Both the position numbers and the translations under genes were made by a program. Below, piece by piece: positions 1 to 8,399 of a stretch of 64,000 bases of DNA. The notes below the pieces were generated by a model, which was not told where the DNA came from, made no database searches, and saw only the letters and a program-made list of their open reading frames with translations. The stretch comes from Planctomycetota bacterium (GTDB lineage Bacteria > Planctomycetota > J058). The stretch covers positions 1-64,000 of the forward strand of contig RFHU01000012.1 in assembly GCA_003695705.1 (NCBI GenBank). The letters are read 5' to 3'. Every line of letters starts with the position of its first letter. The stretch's first letter is position 1.

Positions 1-126
1 GCGCCCTTCTTCGCCGTCTGGCCGGCGCAGTCGCCGCAGTCCGCGCCCTTCTTCGCCGTCTGGCCGGCGCAGTCGCCGCAGTCCGCGCCCTTCTTCGCCG
101 TCTGGCCGGCGCAGTCGCCGCAGTCC
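1..126. repeat. Three perfect 42-bp tandem repeats
   Basis: The 42-base unit beginning gcgcccttcttcgccgtctg occurs at 1-42, 43-84 and 85-126 with no base difference and appears to continue beyond the left edge. The period is a multiple of three and encodes a 14-residue repeat in the minus-strand gene. Identity at synonymous positions points to recent expansion by slippage or unequal exchange. Confidence 0.95.
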
Positions 127-260
127 TCCCTCGGAGCCTCGAGGTCGATGCGGCTCGGGTCGAAGCCCTTCTTGCCGCCGCAATCCTGCGCCGAGGCGAA
201 GGAGGCCGCGCCGGCGAGCAGCGCTGCGGAAACGGAAACGATGCGGAGTGCGTACTTCAT
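1..260 (-). CDS. Secreted Cys-rich repeat protein, C-terminus cut by window edge
   Basis: This gene is missing from the ORF track because it leaves the window at base 1 without a stop. Reading the minus strand from the ATG at 260 gives a signal peptide (MKYALRIVSVSAALLAGAAS, probable cleavage near FASA-QD), a linker (DCGGKKGFDPSRIDLEAPRE), then at least three identical copies of DCGDCAGQTAKKGA. A GAGGAAGAGG ribosome-binding sequence lies about six bases before the ATG. Each repeat has a Cys-Gly-Asp-Cys pair, which could bind metal or form disulfides; that is inference. I do not recognise the family. The protein is exported by its signal peptide, and the cytochrome gene lies about 105 bases upstream on the same strand. 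Confidence 0.8.
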   Translation of the reverse strand, partial: MKYALRIVSVSAALLAGAASFASAQDCGGKKGFDPSRIDLEAPREDCGDCAGQTAKKGADCGDCAGQTAKKGADCGDCAGQTAKKG

Positions 261-365
261 GGGGTTCCTCTTCCTCGTTCGCGTGGTTGGGGCAGGCCCG
301 AGGAGCGCCCAGCCTACCCGCTCGGAACCCGATCGGGGGCGCCGGGCGCACGCCGGGGGTCTCCT

Positions 366-2072
366 CTAGGGAACGCGCACTTCGGCGCTCGCCGCGGGGA
401 CGGGCCTCCGGTCGGCCGCCTCGTAAGCCGAGCGAAAGAAACGGACTTCGGGGGTGTCCCAGGCGAAGAGCTCGTCGGCGTAGCGTGCGCCGAGGACCTG
501 GTAGAAGAGGGTGGCTTCGACGGTCAGGGGCCCCGCCCGCGCGGGGAGGTCCACGAAGTAGTCGACCGAGTCCTCTCCCGGGCGATGGTCGGGGTCGCCT
601 TCCGTCCCGCGCGGGGCCGTCTCCACCGCGGCCGGGTGCTCGGGCTTCCAGCCGACGGGGAGGAGGCGATTGTCCTTGAGGTAGGCGACCCCGCGCAGGA
701 GCAGGTAGGTCGGACGGCCTTCGGCGTCGGCCAGGACGGCCTCGTAGACGACCGCCTCCCGAGAGCTCGTCACCCGAGTCCGGTGAGCCAGCAGGCCGCC
801 CCCGCGGCGTTCGGTGGGGAGTGGTGTCCCCGCGTCGTCCACGATGCGGCCTTGGGCGTCGTGCTCTCCGGAGGCGAAGAGGACCTGCCCGGCGGCGTTC
901 CGGACGCGCAGGCGGAGCCAGGCTCGGCGCGTAGGGTGCCCGGTGGGGAACTTGTGGCCGGTGAGGTTCTCCACGCGCACCCGGACGTGGAGCCGGCGCT
1001 CGCTGCGCTCCACCACCCGCACCCAGAGGCGCGCGGTGCGCTGGCTGAGCTGCTCCCGCGCCAGGGCGATGGTCCGGTCGAAGGCCTCGCGGGGCGCGTT
1101 GGGGCGTAGGACGTCGGCGCGGTCGCGCAGAATGGCCGGCACCAGCGTGTTTCCGCCGATGAAGATGTGCTGGCCGACGGGGGAGCGTTCGGGGATCCGG
1201 AAGTCCCCGCCCATGGGGTTGCGGGCAATGCGCGTCTCGATGAGGCGTCCCTCCGCGTCCCGAACGGGCACGTGGCAGTCCTGGCAGCTCCGGGCCCGAT
1301 GGTCGAGGTCCTCGACCTCGTCGTTGTAGACCGAATTGCGCCACTCGAGGTAGGGGGTCTGCTCGGGGAGCACCGCGCCCGTCGGGCGCCCCTCCGCGTC
1401 GAGGGAATCGGTGAAGAGGGTGTGGCAGGTGGCGCAGAGGGCCGAGTCGCGCAGGTGCTCTCCCTGGACCGGTCGGAACCCCGAGTGGCGCACCATGGGC
1501 ATGGCGAAGGGGTCGGCGTGGGGCCCGAAGATCCGACGCCCCCGCCCCACCCGAAAGCCCCCGCCGAAGCTCTCCCGCGCGCCGAGGAGCTCGGGCTGCA
1601 CTTGATGGCAGAGGGTGCAGGAAACCCCGTCGAGCGCGAGTTGGCCGAGGTCGCTGTCTTCGCGGAGGAGGTCCAGGCCGGGAGCGGGCGCACCGGCCAA
1701 GCGGAGGGTCTCGCTGGCGAGGGGGGCATGGCAGCGCATGCACTTGGCCTCGATGGCCGCCTTCCGGGATGGGGTGGCGGCCACCTCGACCGACACGGCG
1801 GCGCGCCAGAGGGGATCGCGGGAGGCGTTGGCCATCATCGTCGAGCGCCACAGGTCGAAGGGGGCGATGGAGCGTCCCTCGGCGTCGCGCAGGCCGCGCG
1901 CCCGCGGCGAGCTGGCATGGCAAAGCGCACAGCGGCTGGAGGTGGCGAAGTGCTCCGCGTCCACGGTGCGGTGGGCGGGGAGGGGCGACGGTTCGGCGTC
2001 CTGGGCGCCGACCCAGGCTCCCGCCGTGCAGGCAACGGCCAGGGAGAGGACGAAGGGCAGCGGCGAGCGCAC
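366..2072 (-). CDS. Secreted five-haem cytochrome c family protein
   Basis: A 568-residue protein with an N-terminal signal peptide (hydrophobic stretch ending near VGAQ, residue 24) and five CXXCH haem c sites: CALCH about 48, CMRCH 111, CTLCH 152, CATCH 213 and CQDCH 263. All haem sites lie in the first half. The C-terminal half has no haem motif and looks like a beta-rich domain (LHVRVRVENLTGHKFPTGHP and following). This pattern fits periplasmic multihaem cytochromes of the c554/c552 type, which carry electrons or reduce small oxyanions; the actual substrate cannot be told. The kinase-FGE gene lies about 100 bases upstream and the Cys-repeat gene downstream, all on the minus strand. Confidence 0.85.
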   Translation of the reverse strand: MRSPLPFVLSLAVACTAGAWVGAQDAEPSPLPAHRTVDAEHFATSSRCALCHASSPRARGLRDAEGRSIAPFDLWRSTMMANASRDPLWRAAVSVEVAATPSRKAAIEAKCMRCHAPLASETLRLAGAPAPGLDLLREDSDLGQLALDGVSCTLCHQVQPELLGARESFGGGFRVGRGRRIFGPHADPFAMPMVRHSGFRPVQGEHLRDSALCATCHTLFTDSLDAEGRPTGAVLPEQTPYLEWRNSVYNDEVEDLDHRARSCQDCHVPVRDAEGRLIETRIARNPMGGDFRIPERSPVGQHIFIGGNTLVPAILRDRADVLRPNAPREAFDRTIALAREQLSQRTARLWVRVVERSERRLHVRVRVENLTGHKFPTGHPTRRAWLRLRVRNAAGQVLFASGEHDAQGRIVDDAGTPLPTERRGGGLLAHRTRVTSSREAVVYEAVLADAEGRPTYLLLRGVAYLKDNRLLPVGWKPEHPAAVETAPRGTEGDPDHRPGEDSVDYFVDLPARAGPLTVEATLFYQVLGARYADELFAWDTPEVRFFRSAYEAADRRPVPAASAEVRVP

Positions 2073-2132
2073 GAAGACCTCCCGGCGGGGGCGTAGGGAC
2101 CCGCCAGGGCGCGCATTCTACTCCCGGGCGCT

Positions 2133-2146
2133 GGCCCGGGCGGGCC
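2133..2146. terminator. Short inverted repeat between kinase and cytochrome genes
   Basis: GGCCCG-gg-CGGGCC forms a six-base-pair stem in the 100-base gap after the kinase-FGE stop. There is no T tract, so a terminator role is only possible. Confidence 0.25.
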
Positions 2147-2171
2147 GCGGCGCACGGGCTGCTCGGCTTCC

Positions 2172-4175
2172 TTAGGGGGAGCGGGCGACGCGAAAGCCGA
2201 TGAAGGGCGTCCAGGTGTCGGGGGCGGCGAACTCCCGCGCGGTGGTCGTGCAGGCGGAGAGCGGCTGCGCGTACGAACCGCCGCGAACCACCCGCGCGGG
2301 GGCTGGGGCGGGGTCCACGAGCGGCTCGTGCGCGGGCTCCGCCCTGTAGTAGGCACCGCCGTCCTCGACCCACTCGTAGACGTTGCCCGCCATGTCGAGG
2401 CAGCCGAAGGGGGAGGCGCCCGCCGGGTAGCGACCGACCGGCTGCGAACCCAAGGGGCCGTCCCCGCGGACACGGGCCCGGTCGGGAAGGGCGGCGTCTC
2501 CCCAGGGGAAACGCCGCCCGTCTCGACCGCGCGCGGCGTATTCCCACTGCGCCTCGCTCGGCAGGCGCAGCCCGGCCCAGGCGCAGTAGTCGCGCGCGTC
2601 CTTCCAGGACACCAGGACCACCGGGTGCTTCGGCGAGGTCGGGTAGGGAGGATCGAGGGGGGAATCGCGTCCCGCGTCGCGACAGTAGGCTGCGTACTGG
2701 GCGCGGGTGACCTCGTACTTGCCCAGGAAGAAGCCGTCCACCGAAACCCGGTGGGGAGGTGCTTCGAGGCGGCTCCGCCGGCTGCCCATGAGAAAGGTGC
2801 CGCCCGGGATCCACACCAGGACCGAGCCGTCTCGTTCGTTGAGGTACTCCCCCGGACTCGGACCCCAGCGGACGCCGGGCGGGAGGCGCGGGGGCCGCGC
2901 CGCGGGGGGGAGGGCGCGGAACCAGGCCGGCGCGCCCGTCTCTTTGGCCCGAGGAGAGCCGTCGGGGGCCTTCGTCGGCCCGGCGCGCCTCTGGGGCGTT
3001 CCGCGCGCGGGCGAGGGAGCCTCTTCGTCGGCCGAGGGGGAGGGTGCGGGCGGCGTGGGAGTCCGGGCGGCGACGCCGGACGCGGGGGCGGAGCCACCGG
3101 CGACGAGGGCGGCGACGAGGGCGACGAGGCCTGCGCCCCCAAGCAGGGCCAGGGCCGCGGCGGTTCGTCCGGAGCCCCACCGGCGACCCCGGCGACCGGC
3201 GTCCGCCTCGACCGGGAGGCCGCCGGCCAGCCAGGCGTCGAGGGCCGCCGCGAAGGCGTCGCCGTCCGGGTAGCGCTCGGCCGGCTCGCGAGCCAGGGCG
3301 CGCAGGCAAACGGCCTCGAGGCCGGGAGGCACTCGGGGAAGGATCGCGTGCGGTGGTGTCGGCGACTGGGTGCGGACCGCCTCCGCCAACTCGAGGAGGC
3401 TGCTGGCGGGGAAAGGCGGCCGCCCGCAGAGGAGCCGGTAGAGGAGGACCCCGAGGGCCCACACGTCGGTCGCCGGGCTGACCTCGCCTGCGGAGAACTG
3501 CTCGGGTGCCATCGCACGGGGGGTCCCGACCAGGTCCCCCGTGCGGGTGAGGTCGTCGAGGCCGGTTGCGCGCGCGAGGCCGAAGTCCGTCACGCGGACG
3601 CGACCGTCGCCGTCGACCAAGACGTTCTCCGACTTCACGTCGCGATGCACCACCCCGCGCCGATGCGCGTGGCCGAGGGCGCGGGCCGCGTCGCGCAGCC
3701 ACTCGACGCCCCGACCCAGGGAAGCGTGGGCGCAGGCCTCGAGCAGGGGGCGGGCGCCCGGAACGAGCTCGTAGACGAGGAAGGGCACAGCGCCGGCCCA
3801 GCCGAAGTCGTGCACCGCGACGATGGCCGGGTGCCGGAGGGCGGCGGCGACCTGCCCCTCGCGCCGGAAACGCCGCAGCACGGCCTCGTCCGCCCGCGGC
3901 AGGCGGTCGAGGCGCTTCAAGGCCACCTGGCGACCGAGTCGCGGGTCGAAGGCGCGGTGGACGGTCCCGGCTCCGCCCCGTCCGAGGACCTCGAGCAGGA
4001 CGTAGCCCGAGACCCACCGACCGGGCGCCCACCCAGACTCGGGCGTGGGGCACGGCGTCTCCGCCGCCGCGGCACCCTCCCCGCTGGGGATAGCGGAGAG
4101 GCACCACTCCGCCGACGCGGAGCCGTGGGCGTCGTCGAAGGGTTCCGGGCCCTCTGGGTTGCCCGCGTTCGCCAC
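2172..4175 (-). CDS. Ser/Thr protein kinase fused to FGE-sulfatase domain
   Basis: The start is taken as the GTG at 4175, which has AAGGAG nine bases upstream; the longer ORF in the track runs through the divergent promoter into the neighbouring gene. The 667-residue product has a Hanks kinase domain at about 58-310 with a Gly loop (LGRGGAGTV), Lys in VALKRL, catalytic HRDVKSEN and DFG, so it looks active. A single membrane helix follows (LALLGGAGLVALVAALVAG), then a Pro/Ala-rich linker. A C-terminal FGE/SUMF1-like domain covers about 425-665 (WIPGGTFLMGS, LPSEAQWEYAARG, CLDMAGNVYEWVED, RVVRGGSY). The topology puts the kinase in the cytoplasm and the FGE-like domain outside, so that domain may act as a sensor. 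Whether it has formylglycine-generating activity is unknown. Confidence 0.9.
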   Translation of the reverse strand: MANAGNPEGPEPFDDAHGSASAEWCLSAIPSGEGAAAAETPCPTPESGWAPGRWVSGYVLLEVLGRGGAGTVHRAFDPRLGRQVALKRLDRLPRADEAVLRRFRREGQVAAALRHPAIVAVHDFGWAGAVPFLVYELVPGARPLLEACAHASLGRGVEWLRDAARALGHAHRRGVVHRDVKSENVLVDGDGRVRVTDFGLARATGLDDLTRTGDLVGTPRAMAPEQFSAGEVSPATDVWALGVLLYRLLCGRPPFPASSLLELAEAVRTQSPTPPHAILPRVPPGLEAVCLRALAREPAERYPDGDAFAAALDAWLAGGLPVEADAGRRGRRWGSGRTAAALALLGGAGLVALVAALVAGGSAPASGVAARTPTPPAPSPSADEEAPSPARGTPQRRAGPTKAPDGSPRAKETGAPAWFRALPPAARPPRLPPGVRWGPSPGEYLNERDGSVLVWIPGGTFLMGSRRSRLEAPPHRVSVDGFFLGKYEVTRAQYAAYCRDAGRDSPLDPPYPTSPKHPVVLVSWKDARDYCAWAGLRLPSEAQWEYAARGRDGRRFPWGDAALPDRARVRGDGPLGSQPVGRYPAGASPFGCLDMAGNVYEWVEDGGAYYRAEPAHEPLVDPAPAPARVVRGGSYAQPLSACTTTAREFAAPDTWTPFIGFRVARSP

Positions 4176-4359
4176 GCCGTCAGTCTCCTTCCCCCGGGAG
4201 CGACGCACAAGCCGCCGACGGTGGGGAACGACGGAATAAGGGCGGAATCGGCCGCGCGAAGGCGAGCCCCAAGTGCTTGTTCGCGAGCCCCTTGGGCTCG
4301 CTCCCCCGCGGGCACGCGCCTCGCTCCCAAGGCCCTCCGTCCTGCGAGAGGAGCGCGCG

Positions 4360-6600
4360 ATGCATCCGGGCCGGTTCTTCCTTTCCTCTTTCCTCTGGGC
4401 CGTTGCCGTCGCCGCGGTCGCGGCGCCGGGCTGCGGCGGACACGGCCGCTCGTCCGCGCGCGGCTCTGCGTCGGGCGGCAGCACCGCGACGCCGCCCCCC
4501 GGCGGGGGCGCGCCCGCCGGCGCCGTCGCCTTGCGCCTGCGCGACGGCCCCGCGCAGCCCGCCGACCGCCGCGTGCAGGCCCCCGCCGCGGGGGTGGTGG
4601 TCGGGCAGGTACGCGTCGAGGCCAGCGCCTCCTTGACCGTCGAAGCCGTCGCGGCCGCCGCCGACGGGACCATCGATGAATCCACCGGCCTCGGCGACAC
4701 CCGCCTCTACCGCGACGTCGACGGAGACGGCGCCTTGGGCCCCAACGACCTGCCCCTGGGGACGGGACAGGCAGTGTCGCGAGACAACGGGATGGTCACC
4801 TTCCGCGGGCTCGGGCTCCGCGTGGACCCCGCCGCCCCCGTCGACCTCCTCCTCGCCACCGAGGTCCGCGGCGCCGCCCGGGTCGGCGACACGGTGAGCT
4901 TCCGCGTCGAGGGGTGGCGAGCCGAGGCCCGCGACCCCTCGGGCCAGCTCGTGCGCGGGGAGGCGGGCGCCGAGCTGGGCGCGGCGCGGGTCGTGGGAGG
5001 AGACCCGCCGCGCGACCTCTCGGTGTCGCTGGCGCCCACGAGCCCGAGCAGCCCCTTGTCCGTCGCGGCCGACGCGCGCGACGTGCCCGCCGTGGCCTTG
5101 CGCTTCGAGAGCGCCCTCGGCGGCCTGGACCTGCAAGGACTCACCTTTGCCCTGCGCGGCAGCGGCGACGACGCCCGCGACCTGCTCGAGGCACGCCTGG
5201 TGCTCGACGCCAACCGCAACGGGGCCATCGACGCCGGCGAGCGCGTGCTCGCACGCGGAGTGCCCGACGCGGACGACGGCCGCCTGGCCTTCGCCTTCGG
5301 CGGACAGCGCCTCGCTGCCGGTGGAAGCCTGGACCTCGTGGTGGGGCTCCGCTTGGCGGGGACCGCCGCGGCGGGGGCCAAGTTCTCGCTGGCCCTCGAC
5401 GCCGCCGGCGTCACGGCCCACAACCACACCGGCAACGGCGGGGTCTCCGTCCGGCTCGCGGCGACGCCCCTGCGCGGGGCGACCCTCCGCGTGGGAAGAA
5501 CCGCCGACGCACTACTGGCGCGCGCCGCGGGCGACCCGGCGCGCATCGCCGGCGCCGGCGAGCATCTCTCCTTGGCCTTGACCCTCCGCGCGGGGGGCGC
5601 GCCGGCGCAAGTCGACGCGCTCACCGTGCATGCGCGCGGCGACCTCGACGACGCTCGGGAAGTGGGCGGGGTCTCCCTCTACGACGACGCCGACGGCGAC
5701 GGGCGCTTTGTGCCGGGGAGCGACGCGCTCCTGAGCGGCCCCGCGCGCTTCGCGCGCGACGATGGCCAAGTCCACTTCGCCCTCGCCAGCCCCCTCGACG
5801 TGCCCGCGGGTACCGCCCGCACCCTGCTCGTCGTGGTCGAGTTCCCGGCCGGTCTCGCGCCGGGCAAGGGCTTCGCCCTCGTCGTGGACCCGGCCGCCGG
5901 CGACCTCAGCACGAACGCCACGGTTGCGCCCGTTCCCTTGCAGGTGGGCACCTTGCTCGTGACCGGCTCCGGGCGGACGGCCCTCGTGCAGCCCGACCCC
6001 GCCCTGGGCAAGGACGCCTACGTGCGCGGCGAGGGCCTCTACCTCAACGACAACTTCGGCCGGCACGGCCTGGCGGTGGGCGACCGCCCGAGCGGCCAAC
6101 TCGGCGAGCGGCAGAGCTACATCGAGCTCCCGCTCCCCGCCCTGCCGGCCGGAGCGACGCCCGCCCGCGCCTACCTCGCCCTTTACGTCACCGGCACCGG
6201 AGGGCTCACGGGGCCCTTCCTCGACGTGCAGGCGCACCGCGTGATCGACTCGCCCGGGGGGCGGACGCCCTGGATCGAAGGACGCGGCGGCTTCGACGCC
6301 TCGGCGGACGGCATTTGCTACGACGGGACCATCCAGGGGACCGGACGCCCGGAGCTCAGCCGCCCCGACGTGGACCCCACGGCCTTGGACGAAGTGCGCG
6401 TGGCCGCGGGAAGCGAGGGGAACTGGGTCCTCTTCGACGTCACCGCCGCCGTGCGCCGCTGGGCGAACGGCAGCGCGCCCAACTTCGGCCTGCGCCTGCG
6501 CGACAAGGACTTCGCCACCCACGACGACGGCGCGGTCTCCTTTGCCTCGAGCGACGACCCCTGGGCGCGACGGCGGCCCATCCTCATCGTCGAGCACTGA
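4360..6600 (+). CDS. Secreted lipoprotein with C-terminal DNRLRE domain
   Basis: The start is the ATG at 4360, preceded by GAGAGGAG; the longer ORF has no such support. The product is about 746 residues. The N-terminus is hydrophobic and ends in APGCGG, an imperfect lipobox, followed by a Gly/Ser/Pro linker. The middle contains repeated beta domains with EF-hand or dockerin-like acidic loops (DVDGDGALGPNDLPLG and DDADGDGRFVPGSDALL) that may bind calcium. The last 200 residues resemble the DNRLRE domain found in extracellular proteins (YIELPLPALP, VLFDVTAAVRRWANG, FGLRLRDKD). It is likely exposed on the cell surface. It is divergent from the kinase-FGE gene with 184 bases between them. Confidence 0.8.
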   Translation: MHPGRFFLSSFLWAVAVAAVAAPGCGGHGRSSARGSASGGSTATPPPGGGAPAGAVALRLRDGPAQPADRRVQAPAAGVVVGQVRVEASASLTVEAVAAAADGTIDESTGLGDTRLYRDVDGDGALGPNDLPLGTGQAVSRDNGMVTFRGLGLRVDPAAPVDLLLATEVRGAARVGDTVSFRVEGWRAEARDPSGQLVRGEAGAELGAARVVGGDPPRDLSVSLAPTSPSSPLSVAADARDVPAVALRFESALGGLDLQGLTFALRGSGDDARDLLEARLVLDANRNGAIDAGERVLARGVPDADDGRLAFAFGGQRLAAGGSLDLVVGLRLAGTAAAGAKFSLALDAAGVTAHNHTGNGGVSVRLAATPLRGATLRVGRTADALLARAAGDPARIAGAGEHLSLALTLRAGGAPAQVDALTVHARGDLDDAREVGGVSLYDDADGDGRFVPGSDALLSGPARFARDDGQVHFALASPLDVPAGTARTLLVVVEFPAGLAPGKGFALVVDPAAGDLSTNATVAPVPLQVGTLLVTGSGRTALVQPDPALGKDAYVRGEGLYLNDNFGRHGLAVGDRPSGQLGERQSYIELPLPALPAGATPARAYLALYVTGTGGLTGPFLDVQAHRVIDSPGGRTPWIEGRGGFDASADGICYDGTIQGTGRPELSRPDVDPTALDEVRVAAGSEGNWVLFDVTAAVRRWANGSAPNFGLRLRDKDFATHDDGAVSFASSDDPWARRRPILIVEH

Positions 6601-6713
6601 CCGCCGCGGGAGGGACGGCGCGAAGTCGGTCGCGGGTCGCCTTCGTCGAGCCGCCCTCGGGCGCTCTGGACCGCTCCGCAGCGCCCGAGCCTTCCACCAC
6701 GAACCGCTGCTCT

Positions 6714-6754
6714 CGAAGGGCGGAGGTGCGCGCGGTGCGCGCCTCCGCCCTTCG
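6714..6754 (+). terminator. Probable terminator after the DNRLRE lipoprotein gene
   Basis: A perfect 13-base-pair stem, CGAAGGGCGGAGG and CCTCCGCCCTTCG, surrounds a 15-base loop that can itself pair. It is followed by TTTCG. It lies about 110 bases after the lipoprotein stop. The T run is short, so termination may need other factors. Confidence 0.5.
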
Positions 6755-6872
6755 TTTCGCCGTGCGCTCGCCGTTCACGGCGGTTCGCTCCGTGCCCTTC
6801 CCCTGGGTCCCACGCGAACCGCGCACTCCGTGCGTGCGCCCGGCTTGCCCGAGCGGGCGGGCACGACGTGCA

Positions 6873-6902
6873 CAGCGGACCTCTGGATCCGGAGGTCCGC
6901 TG
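6873..6902 (+). other. Perfect 11-bp hairpin upstream of the broken lipoprotein gene
   Basis: CAGCGGACCTC and GAGGTCCGCTG flank an eight-base loop (tggatccg). It sits about 80 bases before the ATG at 6985 and may be a second terminator or a leader structure. Confidence 0.45.
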
Positions 6903-6984
6903 AAACCGACCGAGACGCGAAGCAGCCGGGCGGTTCGACGCGAGCGCGTGGTCCTCCCCTTGCGTTCAGGGCGCCCGACCAAAG

Positions 6985-7407
6985 ATGCCCCAGGATCGTC
7001 CTTCGCGCTCCTCGCCTCGGCTGCTTCGCTGCAGCGCTCGCCCTTGCCGGCTGCGGCAGCGGATCCTCGGGAAGCGGAGGCGGACGGGTCGCCCCCGGCG
7101 GGGGCGGCGACCGCCCCAGCACGTTCCACGGCTCCGTGTTCCCGGTGGTGCGCAACACCGGCGCCAAGGCGGCCTGCCAGGGCGGCGGCGCCGGTGGCTT
7201 CGCCTTCGACGGCTCGAACGAGGACGCGGCCTACCGGGCGACCGTCGCCTACGCGGACCGGAGCGACCCGCCGGCTTCGCTCGTCCTCCGCAAGCCCGCG
7301 GAAGACGGCGTCCGCCACGGCGGCGGCGTGGTCCCCTGCACGAAAAGAACAACGCCAACTACGAGCTGCTCCTGCGCTGGATCCAGGGCGGCCTGACGCA
7401 GCGCTGA
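6985..7407 (+). pseudogene. Frameshifted small lipoprotein resembling planctomycete cytochrome-type (PSCyt1-like) domain
   Basis: No single frame gives a sensible protein, but joining two frames does. From the ATG at 6985, removing one C from the CCCC at 6988-6991 gives MPRIVLRAPRLGCFAAALAL followed by AGCG, a lipoprotein signal. The middle frame then reads FHGSVFPVVRNTGAKAACQG and later SLVLRKPAEDGVRHGGG. At the CCCC at 7333-7336, adding one C restores PLHEKNNANYELLLRWIQGG and the stop at 7407. The pattern SLVLRKP...HGGG...YELLLRWIQGG resembles the haem-domain proteins common in planctomycetes, although no CXXCH is visible. The two frame breaks are opposite in sign and both in C runs, so either assembly error or real decay is possible. 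Confidence 0.6.
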
Positions 7408-7550
7408 GCGGGGGGCAGTTCGCGGCGCCCGGCGCTCGGGCTAGGGCTCCCCGGCTCGGCGGCGACGGGTCGCCCCGAGCCGGGGCGGCCGGCATCCCGA
7501 GCCCGCGCACGGCGCAGCCTCCGCCCTGGAGGCACGCCGCGGGGCCGCGC

Positions 7551-8387
7551 TCAGGAGGCGTCGGTCAGCTCGGCCACGGCTCGCTTCGCCTCTTCGACCT
7601 GGGCGATGAATTCCTGGCGGGTCTTCTCCAGGCGGGCGAGGTGGTCCTGCAGGCGGGCGTGGCTGCGTTCGAGCTGGCGCAGCTCGTCCTCGAGCGACTC
7701 CTTGCGCCCGAGGGCTCGGTCGTGCTGCGCGCGGAGCTCGGCCACGGCGTCGCTCCCCTCCTGGGCGGCGGCATCGAGGCTGCGCCGCTCCTCTTGCAGC
7801 CGATCGCGCTCGCCGCGGAGCTGGGCAACACGCTCGCCCATGGACCGGTTGTAGGCGGCCAGCCTCCGCACCTCCGCCTCGAGCTCGTCCTGCTGCTCGC
7901 CCAGATGACGCCCCTCGGCAGCGAGGCGCTCGGTCTCGCGGGCCAGGGCCTCGTTGCGCTCGATGAGGGCCCGCACCTGGCGCGCCGCTTCCTGGAGCCG
8001 ACCCAGGGCCTCGTCGAGGCCGCGCGTGGCGCCCACCTGCAGCTCGGCGATGCGCGCGTTCTCCTCGCCGAGGACGTCGTCGAGGAGCTGTCGCGAAGCG
8101 GTGAAGCGTTCGGCGAGCTGCGCCGCCGAGGGACCCTGCGGGGGACGCGGACGCGGCGGGACCTTGGCCTCGCCGGCCCGCCCTGCGCCGCCTTGCGAGG
8201 GACGCGCCTGCGGGCCCGAGGGCGGCTTGCTGCGCGGGCGGACCGGTCGACCCTGCGGCGGGTTGCGCACGCGCCCGCCGCCGGAAGGCGGTGAGCCGCG
8301 GCGCCCGCCGTCGCCGCTCGGCGCGGGCGGACGCCGCTTCGGGTCGTCCGAAGACCGGTCGGGCGCTGGTTGGGATGCTTCGGCCAT
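7551..8387 (-). CDS. Coiled-coil protein with basic Pro-rich N-terminus
   Basis: This 278-residue protein has about 105 residues rich in Pro, Arg, Gly and Ser (low complexity, strongly basic) followed by a long predicted coiled coil to the end (QLAERFTASRQLLDDVLGEE, later LRQLERSHARLQDHLARLEK). No signal peptide or membrane segment is seen. The start at 8387 lies 12 bases after the stop of the upstream coiled-coil gene, so the two probably form an operon and may assemble together. No family is recognised. A scaffolding or nucleic-acid-binding role for the basic tail is only a guess. Confidence 0.75.
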   Translation of the reverse strand: MAEASQPAPDRSSDDPKRRPPAPSGDGGRRGSPPSGGGRVRNPPQGRPVRPRSKPPSGPQARPSQGGAGRAGEAKVPPRPRPPQGPSAAQLAERFTASRQLLDDVLGEENARIAELQVGATRGLDEALGRLQEAARQVRALIERNEALARETERLAAEGRHLGEQQDELEAEVRRLAAYNRSMGERVAQLRGERDRLQEERRSLDAAAQEGSDAVAELRAQHDRALGRKESLEDELRQLERSHARLQDHLARLEKTRQEFIAQVEEAKRAVAELTDAS

Positions 8388-8399
8388 CGCGGCCTCCCC

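Larger units (their letters stand above)
6601..6984. other. Hairpin-rich intergenic region
   Basis: No convincing gene lies in these 384 bases. Three strong inverted repeats follow each other: CTCGGGCGCT/AGCGCCCGAG at 6656-6689, CGAAGGGCGGAGG/CCTCCGCCCTTCG at 6714-6754, and CAGCGGACCTC/GAGGTCCGCTG at 6873-6902. The ORFs listed across it on both strands are rich in Arg, Pro and Ser and look like shadows. Confidence 0.7.

Noticed and set aside
1-126. CRISPR array
   Set aside because: The repeats are directly adjacent without spacers and lie in one reading frame of a protein.
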